A model generated the notes under the pieces. It saw only the letters and a program-made list of their open reading frames with translations. It was not told where the DNA came from and searched no databases. Source: Paraglaciecola algarum (GTDB lineage Bacteria > Pseudomonadota > Gammaproteobacteria > Enterobacterales > Alteromonadaceae). Taken from it: a stretch of 64,000 nucleotides of DNA. Where the stretch lies: positions 310,001-374,000 of the forward strand of contig NZ_JAKGAS010000004.1 in NCBI RefSeq assembly GCF_021532655.1. Reading direction: 5' to 3'. The translations under genes and the position numbers were made by a program. This document shows, piece by piece, positions 16,269 through 24,379 of the stretch (its first letter is position 1; each line of letters begins with the position of its first letter).

Positions 16269-18002
16269 TTAGGTATTAAGTAAAACAATGATTATCACGA
16301 CTAAAATAGCGCTAATACTTTGCCAAAACACCACAGGATCTCGCTCTAATAGCGGTGGTTTAGTTTTACTTAAGAAGGTTTGACTCGGTTGACTCAAATC
16401 AAACACAAATTCAGATAATTCTTGATACCGTTTAAACGGGTCTGGCTGCAACGCTTTCTTTAAAGTATCGTCAATCCAAGCAGGGATTTCTCTATCATCA
16501 TGTAGAGCAGTTTGATAGTACAACTTACGTTGGGCTGACTTAGTGCGAGTTTTAGCGACTTCCGCACCATAAGGCAACCTACCAGTTAACATTTGATAAG
16601 TGATAACCGCTAAAGAAAATAAATCGGATTTAGATGTACCAACTTCACCTAGAAAGTACTCTGGGGCAGTATATTGGGCAGTACCAAGTATGTTTTGATG
16701 TTCGATAGATTGGGTCATTTCCATTAATCCAGCGACTTTGGTTGAACCAAAATCAATTATTTTAACCACACCCAAGCTATCAATCATGATGTTTTCTGGA
16801 CGTAAATCTTGATGTAACATTTCTAAACGGTGAAAGGCTTGTAATCCCTTGGCTATTTGGCCAACAATTTCTCGCACTGCTTGCACACTCGGCTTGGGGT
16901 TATCAATCATCCACTGGGTCAGAGTTTGACCCTCGATAAATTCAAATGTGGTATACAAAAAGTTTCGTTTACGAGACTGTTCACAAGGTTTAAGTACATG
17001 AGCACTAGAAATCCTTTTAGCTATCCACTCTTCCATCAAAAAGCGCTCTATGGCAGCGGCATCTTCTTGTAAATCAACAGAAAGAGTTTTTAGTACTACC
17101 GGTAGGTTTGATGTTTTATTTTGCTCTTGGTCTTCGACTAAATAAATATGACTACGACTGGTAGCATATAAATTACGTACAACTTTAAAACCATCAAAAT
17201 CGCTGCGTACATTTAAAATGGGCGGAAACGGTAAAGTAGTAAGTTGTTCAAGACGCTCTTTTATATCTTGGCTAGGCAGGGAGTCGACTCGTAAAATTTG
17301 GGCACTGAGATTATCGGTACTGCCATCATCAAACGCATACTCTGCCATCAACTTAGCCGCAGTATCTAAATCAGATTGATGCTCATCAATAAACTCACAC
17401 ATTTTTTCAAAACCAAGGTGTTCATAAACACCATCTGTGGCCAGTACAAAAATGTCGTTGGGCTCTACTGAAAATGATTGGTGCTCTAATTCAAGTTGCG
17501 GGTAAATTCCCATGGCGCGACTTAAATAGCTTTGCTCTTTTGAGATCCATGCGCGATGATCTTCGGTCAGCTGTTCCACTTGCTTATCGCGAATACGGTA
17601 TATACGACTATCACCTAAATGAAAAACATGGGCAGTAGTAGATTTTAGAATTAGCGCACTTAAGGTGCACACATATCCTTTGTTTTTATCGAACCTATGT
17701 TCACCCTTTTGACTTTGAGAAAACAACCAAGAGTTAATGGCGGTTAACACTTGCATGGCTGACTTATTTACCGACCAAGTTTCGGAGGTAGAATAATAGT
17801 CGTCTAATAGCCCCCTCACAGTGGCTTGACTGGCAAGGTGGCTCACATTGCTGCTACTGATACCATCAGCAATAGCAATGGCGATACCTTTTGTAGATAA
17901 CTGTGGCTCGCTAGGTATGATCACACCATGAAAGTCTTGATTTTCGGCCTTACGACCTTTATCAGAATATTGCCCAACCGATACTGTTAATTGACTGGGC
18001 AT
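16269..18002 (-). CDS. PP2C phosphatase-Ser/Thr protein kinase fusion with C-terminal membrane anchor
   Basis: A 577-residue two-enzyme protein. Residues 1-240 are a PP2C-type phosphatase with metal-binding aspartates in AIADGISSS, HLGDSRIYRI, LATDGVYEHLG and STDNLSAQI. Residues about 265-535 are a Hanks-type kinase: the conserved lysine lies in LPVVLKTLS, the catalytic loop reads LHQDLRPENIM (HQD in place of HRD, near 395), the DFG motif is IDFGSTK near 416 and an APE motif is TAPEYF. The last 20 residues, FWQSISAILVVIIIVLLNT, form a membrane anchor, so both domains should face the cytoplasm. It lies 33 bp after cynS and is the last gene of the FNT-cynS-kinase operon. Its targets are unknown; regulation of nitrogen assimilation is an inference from the context. 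Confidence 0.9.
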   Translation of the reverse strand: MPSQLTVSVGQYSDKGRKAENQDFHGVIIPSEPQLSTKGIAIAIADGISSSNVSHLASQATVRGLLDDYYSTSETWSVNKSAMQVLTAINSWLFSQSQKGEHRFDKNKGYVCTLSALILKSTTAHVFHLGDSRIYRIRDKQVEQLTEDHRAWISKEQSYLSRAMGIYPQLELEHQSFSVEPNDIFVLATDGVYEHLGFEKMCEFIDEHQSDLDTAAKLMAEYAFDDGSTDNLSAQILRVDSLPSQDIKERLEQLTTLPFPPILNVRSDFDGFKVVRNLYATSRSHIYLVEDQEQNKTSNLPVVLKTLSVDLQEDAAAIERFLMEEWIAKRISSAHVLKPCEQSRKRNFLYTTFEFIEGQTLTQWMIDNPKPSVQAVREIVGQIAKGLQAFHRLEMLHQDLRPENIMIDSLGVVKIIDFGSTKVAGLMEMTQSIEHQNILGTAQYTAPEYFLGEVGTSKSDLFSLAVITYQMLTGRLPYGAEVAKTRTKSAQRKLYYQTALHDDREIPAWIDDTLKKALQPDPFKRYQELSEFVFDLSQPSQTFLSKTKPPLLERDPVVFWQSISAILVVIIIVLLNT

Positions 18003-18035
18003 AGTGTGAGATCCTTACTACTAAGATTGAGGGGG

Positions 18036-18479
18036 TTAGTAACTCTTGTAGGGTAAAAACTTACCTGTCATGGTAATTTTGACTCTATCACCTTTTGGAT
18101 CTTCTTTACGACTCAAATCCATATCAAAATCAATGGCACTCATTATCCCGTCACCAAATTCTTCATGAATCAGCGCTTTGAAGGTAGTACCGTATACACT
18201 AATTAATTCATAGAAACGATAAATTAATGGGTCTGTTGGCACTGCTGTAGGCAAAGAGCCTTTATAAGGCACCACTTGTAATTGTGCAACAGCGGCCTCT
18301 GGTAATTCTAACAAATCACCTACAGTTGTAGCTTGTTCCGACGTTAAGGTCATTTGACCTAACAAAGCAGCGGTAGTCCATTCTTTACTTTGCCCTACAG
18401 CTTCTGCAAGTTGCGGCCAAGTCAGGTTTTTAAGTTGTTTTTGTAAAACAATTAGTTCAGTTACTTCATTCCGATTCAT
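18036..18479 (-). CDS. cynS: Cyanase (cyanate hydratase)
   Basis: A 147-residue enzyme that decomposes cyanate with bicarbonate to ammonia and carbon dioxide. The start is placed at the ATG at 18479, because MNRNEVTELI is the family N-terminus and a TGAGAG lies nine bases upstream; the longer frame adds 23 unrelated residues. An N-terminal helix-turn-helix-like region (WPQLAEAVGQSKEWTTAALL) precedes the catalytic domain. The catalytic triad is intact: R88 and E91 in YRFYELISVYG and S114 in GIMSAIDFDM. The protein is normally a decamer in the cytoplasm. It follows the FNT channel gene by 86 bp; no cynT carbonic anhydrase or cynR regulator is adjacent. Confidence 0.96.
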   Translation of the reverse strand: MNRNEVTELIVLQKQLKNLTWPQLAEAVGQSKEWTTAALLGQMTLTSEQATTVGDLLELPEAAVAQLQVVPYKGSLPTAVPTDPLIYRFYELISVYGTTFKALIHEEFGDGIMSAIDFDMDLSRKEDPKGDRVKITMTGKFLPYKSY

Positions 18480-18565
18480 TTTTTTTCTCTCATAAATTAA
18501 GGTCATGTTTGCTGACTGCCACATATATGAAATTTGTACAGCCAGCAAAGGGTCGTTAGGAAAGA

Positions 18566-19381
18566 TTAAGCAGCAGCGTTACGCTTTCTGCTCTCACGAA
18601 CGTGAGTGTAATAAATTGGTAAGCCAACTAATAAGAAACCACCAACTAAGTTACCTAGTACAGTTGGAATCTCATTCCAAATTAAATAATCTGATAAATG
18701 AAATTCACCACCCATAATCATTGAGAATGGGAATAAGAACATGTTAACAATTGAGTGCTCAAACACCATGAAGAAGAACAACATGATTGGCATCCACATT
18801 GCAGCCATCTTAGAGCCAGCAGAAGTAGAAATCATTGCACCTACTACCCCCATAGATACCATCCAGTTACATAACATGCCGCGGATAAAGATAGTAAACC
18901 AACCTCCAAGGCCTTGCTCTTTATAACCAATGGTTCTTGATTCGCCAATTGTGGATACTTTCTCAGCAATGATGCCGCCATCAATTTGATAACCGTAGGT
19001 CAGAATAAAAGATGCAAAAAAAGCGGTAGTTAATGCCCCTCCTAAATTTCCTAGAAAAACTAAACCCCAGTTACGCAACATGCCTTTTACTGTGCAACCA
19101 GGTCTTTTATCAATAACCGCAAGTGGCACTAAAGTAAATACACCTGTTAGTAGGTCATACTTCATTAAATAGAGCATGATAAAACCAACTGGGAATAATA
19201 CCGATCCCAATATTGGGCTACCTGTTTTTACAATTACCGTGATGGCAAAAAATGCTGCTAAGGCAAGAATGGCACCCGCCATAAAAGCTCTAATTAATGT
19301 ATCTTTGGTGGACATGAAAATTTTCTGCTCACCCGCGTCTACCATTTTGGTGGCAAACTCACTCGGTTCTAAATAGGACAT
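18566..19381 (-). CDS. Formate/nitrite transporter family channel (NirC/FocA type)
   Basis: A 271-residue inner-membrane protein with six transmembrane helices. The family pattern is clear: FMAGAILALAAFFAITV near residues 33-49, the half-helix region SVLFPVGFIMLYLMKYDLLTG with GVFTLVPLAV, GNLGGALTTAFFAS, and the second half LCNWMVSMGVVGAMIS with FEHSIVNMFLFP (conserved H and N). FNT pentamers pass formate, nitrite, hydrosulfide or similar monovalent anions. It is first in an operon with cyanase and a phosphatase-kinase, and the upstream leader is of the nitrate/nitrite-assimilation type, so nitrite is the best guess; cyanate, of similar charge and size, is a speculative alternative substrate. 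Confidence 0.88.
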   Translation of the reverse strand: MSYLEPSEFATKMVDAGEQKIFMSTKDTLIRAFMAGAILALAAFFAITVIVKTGSPILGSVLFPVGFIMLYLMKYDLLTGVFTLVPLAVIDKRPGCTVKGMLRNWGLVFLGNLGGALTTAFFASFILTYGYQIDGGIIAEKVSTIGESRTIGYKEQGLGGWFTIFIRGMLCNWMVSMGVVGAMISTSAGSKMAAMWMPIMLFFFMVFEHSIVNMFLFPFSMIMGGEFHLSDYLIWNEIPTVLGNLVGGFLLVGLPIYYTHVRESRKRNAAA

Positions 19382-19430
19382 TCCAGCACCTCTTTTATGT
19401 GTTTTATGTGTTATTGACGTTTTTTAAATC

Positions 19431-19481
19431 AAAAAAAAGCGCACATCCGTTCACCTGAAACTCAAGTGAATGGATGGACGC
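19431..19481 (-). terminator. Leader intrinsic terminator (attenuator) in front of the FNT-cynS operon
   Basis: Read on minus, GCGTCCATCCATTCAC pairs with GTGAACGGATGTGCGC (16 positions, two mismatches and one G-U) around an 11-nt loop and is followed by eight T. It lies 50 bp before the FNT ATG and downstream of a sigma-54 promoter, in the sense orientation, so it would stop transcription before the first gene unless antitermination occurs. Its 5' arm overlaps the second hexaloop hairpin of the leader. Confidence 0.8.
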
Positions 19482-19530
19482 CGTTATCCGTTGAATCTTT
19501 TCTTTTAAACCGTCATTGGTTTTGATTCAA
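19476..19530 (-). promoter_or_regulatory. ANTAR-type antitermination leader: two hexaloop hairpins
   Basis: On minus, hairpin P1 (19522-19507) is AAACC-AATGAC-GGTTT, a perfect 5-bp stem with loop AATGAC. P2 (19489-19476) is GGAT-AACGGC-GTCC with loop AACGGC. Both loops have six bases with A at position 1 and G at position 4, the known signature of RNA targets of ANTAR-domain antiterminators such as NasR and NasT. An additional helix TTGAATC/GATTCAA (19530-19524 with 19497-19491) encloses P1. The 3' strand of P2 shares six bases with the 5' arm of the terminator, so P2 and the terminator are mutually exclusive. The NasR/NasT-like regulator is not in this window. Confidence 0.72.
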
Positions 19531-19539
19531 ATCTTGTAA

Positions 19540-19555
19540 AGCAAAGAGCACGCCA
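19540..19555 (-). promoter_or_regulatory. Sigma-54 (RpoN) promoter of the FNT-cynS-kinase operon
   Basis: On minus the sequence TGGCGTGCTCTTTGCT fits the consensus TGGCNYG-N4-TTGCW, with GG and GC separated by exactly 10 bases. It predicts a transcription start near 19529, at the very first base of the leader helix described above, which independently supports both features. Confidence 0.75.
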
Positions 19556-19637
19556 TTTATTACACCGTTAGTTTCATTGAGCTAGGGAAGAGTTTATAAA
19601 AATTATTATCAAGAACAGGGCACAAACTTATGTCAAG

Positions 19638-19654
19638 CGCACTGTTCTTGTGCA
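19638..19654. promoter_or_regulatory. NtrC-like enhancer site
   Basis: On minus, TGCACAAGAACAGTGCG matches the NtrC consensus TGCAC-N7-GTGCA except for the last base. It is centred about 117 bp upstream of the predicted sigma-54 start, the usual enhancer distance. A CAAGAACAG/CTGTTCTTG inverted repeat (19610-19650) overlaps it. Control by nitrogen starvation is inferred. Confidence 0.6.
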
Positions 19655-19914
19655 TTTCACGAACCGAGGTTTTAACAATGCCTAGTTAAAATTAAGATTT
19701 CGATTACAAAAAATTACATTTTCATTGTTTTCAGATGGGAAACAAACAATGTAAGCTAACTCATTGAATACAATAAAAATAAATAGATTGATAAATGTAA
19801 AGGTTAATAAATTTCTGCGGGTTATTATTTAAATAATCTTCCAATGTGAATTTTTATACTCTGATCACAAAATTTCATGCATTTATCTGCAATAACTATT
19901 ATTCAAGGGTATAA

Positions 19915-21717
19915 ATGATTTCTACATCCACTGAACGACTGCCATTAAGAATAATTCATGTAATATATTTAGTGGCAGGCATTACCGCACTTTTTGCTTT
20001 TTTTATGTACCATATTTTTTGGGAGAAATTAGGTATTGGCATTGTGTGCGGAATCAATGCTTTTTTTATGAGTATCGTTTTATATAAAAGTATAAAATTC
20101 AAGTATGTGTATTGGCCTCACAACCTAATTGCTTTTGTGATGACATGCTCAATTATTTACACAACCTATGAACAAGGGTTTAGAGGATTAGTTTATGTAT
20201 TCCCTTTTATCATATCACTCTTTTTTCATTTACCATTTCGTAGGGCCGTTTTCACAAGTTCAATTCTAGCTATAGGTAGCTTACTAGCCTGCTTAAATAC
20301 TATTAATATTAAAATTACTCTATTACTAGCAGTACCTATTTTTATTACTATCACCTTATCCATTATGTATGCTATCGCAGTAGCTAAACATAAAAAAGAA
20401 TTAGAATTTGAAGCAAAGCAAGACTATTTAACAGGCCTAACTAATAGTCGAAACTTAATGAATTGGTTAAATCAAAAAATAAAAGAGCTTTCATATCCCC
20501 AAAGTCTAAGCATCTTTTATATTGATGTTGATGATTTTAAGAGTATTAATGACTCTTATGGCAATACGTTAGGCGACGAAGTATTACAAATTATAAGTAA
20601 AAGAATTACGAATATTACCACTCCTCCAACATATAAATACAAAATAGAAGGTTCAACAAAAGTAGCTAGAATTGTAAGTGACGAATTTGTTCTCGCAAAT
20701 ATAGATGTACACACATTGCAAAATTTGCAAGATATTTGCAAAATATTAATGGAAAAAATTTGCGCCCCCATGTGTATTCGAGGTATTGATCTAAAGGTAC
20801 ACGTAAGTATTGGTGTGTCTTCGTCAAACTTAAAAAATACCGACACTAGTGACTTAATGTTTCAAGCAGACCAAGCTATGTTTAAAGCTAAAAGTATAGG
20901 AAAAAATCAATTCGTAATATTTGATAACGACTTATCTACAGAATTAGAACTTAATAATTTAATTCTAAAACGTTTAAAATTAGCCATTAAAGAACAGTTA
21001 TTTTTTCTGACATTTATGCCCATTTACAACCAAGCAAAAGAAGTAATTGGTGCTGAAGTGTTAATTCGCACTTCGGACAAAGAGCTATCATTGCATGGTC
21101 CAGACAAATATATTCCAATAGCCGAAAAAATGGGCTTAATTAAAGAGATTGATCTTTTTGTGATCGAGCAAGCATTTATTAAAATCAAAACACTGCAAGA
21201 AAGTTTAAAAAATAGAGATTTTACCTTTGCAATTAACATATCTGCTTTAGAACTTAAAAATAAGAAATTTCCAAGCCAAGTGGGTAAATTGGCTCAAACT
21301 TATTGTATAAGCCCTCATTTTATAGAATTTGAAATAACCGAAACCAGCCTAGTCGATCATGATAAAAGTAGTACTGAAATTCTTATTCAATTAAAAAATC
21401 AAGGTTTTAAACTCTCTCTAGACGACTTTGGGACAGGTTATACAGCGTTTAACCAACTACAACACTATCCAGTAGATACCTTAAAAATTGATAGAGTTTT
21501 TGTTAGCAAAATATCTAATAGTGATAAGACAAAAGGCTCTATGATTGATGTTATTTTATCTTTAGCAAAATTATACGAATTGAATGTCATTGCTGAAGGA
21601 GTTGAAGAGACTTATCAAATGGATTATTTGCTAACAAAAGACTGCGCACAATATCAAGGATACTTATTATCAAAGCCAGTTAGCTGGCATGACCTAGTTG
21701 AAATGTTAAACAACTGA
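19915..21717 (+). CDS. Membrane GGDEF/EAL protein, likely cyclic-di-GMP phosphodiesterase with degenerate GGDEF
   Basis: A 600-residue protein. The first about 160 residues hold five to six hydrophobic helices with little periplasmic loop. The GGDEF domain (about 170-340) has a normal DYLTGLTNSRNLMNWL entry, but the active-site motif reads VSDEF (residues 254-258) in place of GGDEF, so cyclase activity is doubtful. The EAL domain (about 360-600) has EVL at 381-383, then FEITETSL, LDDFGTGYTAFNQL, TLKIDRVFV, VIAEGVEE and QGYLLSKP, so the metal and catalytic residues appear intact. Cyclic-di-GMP degradation is the best functional guess, with the GGDEF domain possibly a GTP sensor. It stands alone, divergent from the FNT operon. 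Confidence 0.87.
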   Translation: MISTSTERLPLRIIHVIYLVAGITALFAFFMYHIFWEKLGIGIVCGINAFFMSIVLYKSIKFKYVYWPHNLIAFVMTCSIIYTTYEQGFRGLVYVFPFIISLFFHLPFRRAVFTSSILAIGSLLACLNTINIKITLLLAVPIFITITLSIMYAIAVAKHKKELEFEAKQDYLTGLTNSRNLMNWLNQKIKELSYPQSLSIFYIDVDDFKSINDSYGNTLGDEVLQIISKRITNITTPPTYKYKIEGSTKVARIVSDEFVLANIDVHTLQNLQDICKILMEKICAPMCIRGIDLKVHVSIGVSSSNLKNTDTSDLMFQADQAMFKAKSIGKNQFVIFDNDLSTELELNNLILKRLKLAIKEQLFFLTFMPIYNQAKEVIGAEVLIRTSDKELSLHGPDKYIPIAEKMGLIKEIDLFVIEQAFIKIKTLQESLKNRDFTFAINISALELKNKKFPSQVGKLAQTYCISPHFIEFEITETSLVDHDKSSTEILIQLKNQGFKLSLDDFGTGYTAFNQLQHYPVDTLKIDRVFVSKISNSDKTKGSMIDVILSLAKLYELNVIAEGVEETYQMDYLLTKDCAQYQGYLLSKPVSWHDLVEMLNN

Positions 21718-21751
21718 AGATAAATGTTTAACACTTCAATACAAAAATTAA

Positions 21752-22630
21752 TTATGCCAATTTGTCTAATGTTTTGGTGGCAAAATCCTTTGCATGATGT
21801 CTCTCGGGTAATTGTTCAGAAAGATCTCCCCAAGTGCGATTAACCTTCACTCCTCGCTTGACCGCAGGTCGAACCGCAATTTGGTTTGCCCAACGGATTA
21901 CATTTTTATAACCATTCACTTGTAAAAAATCTGCAGCTTCATACAAACCACCGCGCACTAACACGCCATACCAAGGCCAAATAGCCATATCAGCAATAGT
22001 GTAATCATCGCCACAAATATAATTTTTAGTCGCCAATTGTTTATCCAACACATCTAGTTGACGTTTCACTTCCATAGTATAACGATTTATTGGATATTCG
22101 AACTTCTCTGGAGCGTAATGATAGAAATGCCCAAATCCACCACCCAGAAACGGAGCTGAACCTTGTGCCCAGAACAACCAATTGAGCGTTTCTACTCTTG
22201 CGGCTGTGCCTTGCTTAGGCAAAAAATGTCCAAATTTTTCGGCTAAATGAAGTAAAATAGAAGCTGATTCAAATACATTTATCTCAACATCACCAGACTT
22301 GTCCACCAATGCGGGGATCTTGGAGTTTGGGTTAACCTCTACAAAGCCAGAAGAAAATTGGTCGCCATCACCAATATTAATCAGGTAGGCATCGTACTCT
22401 GCATCTTTAATGCCTAACTCTAATAATTCCTCCAACATTACAGTAACTTTGACACCATTAGGTGTAGCCAATGAATACAATTGAAAAGGGTGTCGTCCTT
22501 TAGGCAAATCTTTATCTTTAGTGGCTCCAGATATAGGCCGGTTAATGTTAGCAAACTGCCCTCCACTTGATGCGTCCCATGTCCAAACTTTTGGAGGTGT
22601 ATACTTTGTTGTATTTGATATTTGTGACAT
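21752..22630 (-). CDS. yghU: Glutathione-dependent disulfide-bond oxidoreductase, YghU-type GST
   Basis: A 292-residue glutathione S-transferase-fold enzyme closely following E. coli YghU: PPKVWTWDASSGGQFANINR, LPKGRHPFQLYSLATPNG, IGDGDQFSSGFVEVNPNSK, PALVDKSGDVEINVFESASI and FGHFYHYAPEKFEYPINR. YghU binds two glutathione molecules and reduces disulfides. The start is placed at the ATG at 22630, with GGGA about 10 bases upstream; the longer frame adds 54 unrelated residues. It is a single gene on minus, separated from the upstream EF-hand gene by an intrinsic terminator. Confidence 0.93.
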   Translation of the reverse strand: MSQISNTTKYTPPKVWTWDASSGGQFANINRPISGATKDKDLPKGRHPFQLYSLATPNGVKVTVMLEELLELGIKDAEYDAYLINIGDGDQFSSGFVEVNPNSKIPALVDKSGDVEINVFESASILLHLAEKFGHFLPKQGTAARVETLNWLFWAQGSAPFLGGGFGHFYHYAPEKFEYPINRYTMEVKRQLDVLDKQLATKNYICGDDYTIADMAIWPWYGVLVRGGLYEAADFLQVNGYKNVIRWANQIAVRPAVKRGVKVNRTWGDLSEQLPERHHAKDFATKTLDKLA

Positions 22631-22710
22631 CAATTTAATCCCATTAAAATTGTTCTTTAAACAAGTACGTTTAATGCTTATAAAAATTTCACTTTTTGAC
22701 TGTACTAAAC

Positions 22711-22741
22711 AAAAAAGCCCAAATATTGCTATTTGGGCTTT
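22711..22741 (-). terminator. Intrinsic terminator after the EF-hand gene
   Basis: AAAGCCCAAATA and TATTTGGGCTTT form a perfect 12-bp stem with loop TTGC; on minus it is followed by TTTTTTGTTT. It lies 24 bp past the EF-hand stop codon. Confidence 0.85.
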
Positions 22742-22764
22742 GTAAAAACGAGTTTCAGTAAGAC

Positions 22765-23010
22765 TTAATATTCCCACCAAGATTGTTGCCACCAGACTAA
22801 AAACTCATCAAAATCGATTGAGCCGTCATGGTTTTTATCAATTAATCCAAAACCTTCTTCAACATGGCTAGCTTTAGTTTTTGGCGATAAAACCGTTAAC
22901 AACTCGATAAATTCAGTTAAGCCAATTTGACCACTTCCATCTGAATCAAAGAAATCGAACTCTTTGCGGGCTTCGGCAACTTGTTCAGGCGTTAATTTTT
23001 TATCTGTCAT
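22765..23010 (-). CDS. Two-EF-hand calcium-binding protein
   Basis: An 81-residue acidic protein starting MTDKKLTPEQVAEARKEF. It contains two canonical EF-hand loops: DSDGSGQIGLTE (about 22-33) and DKNHDGSIDFDE (about 58-69), each with acidic residues at loop positions 1, 3, 5 and 12, plus flanking helices in calmodulin-like spacing. It ends in WWQQSWWEY. There is no signal peptide, so it should be a cytoplasmic calcium sensor or buffer. ATG at 23010 is preferred over an in-frame TTG eight codons upstream. It lies about 90 bp downstream of trhO on the same strand; a functional link is not evident. Confidence 0.85.
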   Translation of the reverse strand: MTDKKLTPEQVAEARKEFDFFDSDGSGQIGLTEFIELLTVLSPKTKASHVEEGFGLIDKNHDGSIDFDEFLVWWQQSWWEY

Positions 23011-23102
23011 AGTTTTTTTCAACTTTTGTTTCAATGAGTTAAGTCTACCCCTTCTTAGGAGTATGTGTCCATTGAAATTACCTAATGTCAGCCCGCGAGA
23101 AC

Positions 23103-24107
23103 TTAACCGTTAGGTTTTCCCATAGCCGCTCTTTGTGCTCGTCTTGCTGCACCTTTTTGCTGGCGTCTTAATTTAATGGCTTTTCGAGCTTCTAAGCCTA
23201 GATGCTCTTCATCTCGTTCGCGGGCTAAATTAACTTGTTTTTCTCTTTCTCTAAAACGGGCGATCTGCTCTTCACTGTGTGTACCGTGACATTTAGGGCA
23301 ACTTACCCCTGGTTCAAATACGTCACTTTGTTTGTCTTCTTCAGTAATAGGTAGCCTACATGCATAACATTGGTCGTAGTGACTTTTTTCTAAGTCATGA
23401 TTAACTGCTACACGATTGTCAAACACAAAACAGTCCCCTTCCCACATAGTGTTATCTTTAGGTACATCTTCTAAATATTGTAAAATCCCACCTTCTAGGT
23501 GGAATACTTCATCAAAGCCCTGCTCTTTCATATAGGCTGTTGATTTTTCACAACGAATACCACCGGTGCAAAACATGGCGACTTTTTTATGTTTGGCAGG
23601 GTCCATATTGTCTTTGACGTATTGGGGAAATTCTCTAAATGAATCGGTTTTAGGATTAACCGCATTTTTAAAGGTGCCAATTTCAATTTCGTAATCGTTA
23701 CGAGTGTCCACAACAAACACTTCAGGATCAGAAATAAGTGCGTTCCAATCTTTAGGTTTGACATAAGTGCCTACCGTTTTAAGCGGGTCGATACCTTCAA
23801 CACCTAAAGTCACTATTTCTTTTTTTAATTTCACTTTAGTGCGATGGAATGGTTGGGTTTCATCTAAAGATTCTTTAGTTGAGATAGGGTTAAGACGTTC
23901 ATCAGCATTTAACCAAGCTAACAAAGCATCAATGGTTTCACGGGTACCAGATACAGTTCCATTTATCCCTTCATGGGCTAAAAGCAAGGTACCTTTGATA
24001 TTGTTAGACTCCATAAATTGGAGTAACGGCTGACGAAGTTCTTTAAAGTTTTCTAAAGAAACAAATTTATATAACGCACAAACAACATATTTAGAATGTT
24101 TTGACAT
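23103..24107 (-). CDS. trhO: tRNA uridine(34) hydroxylase TrhO (YceA, rhodanese family)
   Basis: A 334-residue protein. An N-terminal acylphosphatase-like domain contains [14 protein letters not shown] near residues 41-54. The rhodanese domain follows with [17 protein letters not shown] near 131-147 and the active-site loop [16 protein letters not shown] near 177-192. Beyond it are cysteine pairs CYACRLP and CPKCHG, a possible metal site, and a basic C-terminal tail. TrhO hydroxylates uridine 34 in certain tRNAs on the way to 5-methoxy- or carboxymethoxyuridine, using oxygen. Length and motifs are typical. It is first of two minus-strand genes with the EF-hand gene behind it. Confidence 0.94.
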   Translation of the reverse strand: MSKHSKYVVCALYKFVSLENFKELRQPLLQFMESNNIKGTLLLAHEGINGTVSGTRETIDALLAWLNADERLNPISTKESLDETQPFHRTKVKLKKEIVTLGVEGIDPLKTVGTYVKPKDWNALISDPEVFVVDTRNDYEIEIGTFKNAVNPKTDSFREFPQYVKDNMDPAKHKKVAMFCTGGIRCEKSTAYMKEQGFDEVFHLEGGILQYLEDVPKDNTMWEGDCFVFDNRVAVNHDLEKSHYDQCYACRLPITEEDKQSDVFEPGVSCPKCHGTHSEEQIARFREREKQVNLARERDEEHLGLEARKAIKLRRQQKGAARRAQRAAMGKPNG

Positions 24108-24315
24108 ATTTACTACCTTGCGAAATTGGGGCGTAATCCCAGAGCAAAAAATTGGAGCGCGATGTTAGCAAATGTGTTTTAAATAGGCCAGCCTATAACC
24201 TTATTTTATTAAAGGTTATTTAAGAGGTGAAGCCTATAGATAGAAACATTCACTGAGAAAGAAAGGAGAAGTGAGTAGTTTACAACAATCGAAAATTATT
24301 AATCGCCATTAACAC

Positions 24316-24362
24316 AAAAAGCAATACCTGAATTCTTATAAGTAGTTTAGGTATTGCTTTTT
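24316..24362. terminator. Bidirectional intrinsic terminator
   Basis: AAAAAGCAATACCT pairs with AGGTATTGCTTTTT, a perfect 14-bp stem with a 19-nt loop and A/T tracts on both sides. It begins 18 bp past the stop of the PEP-CTERM-like gene on minus and most likely ends that transcript. Confidence 0.85.
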
Positions 24363-24379
24363 GTTTTTATTTCTAATAA

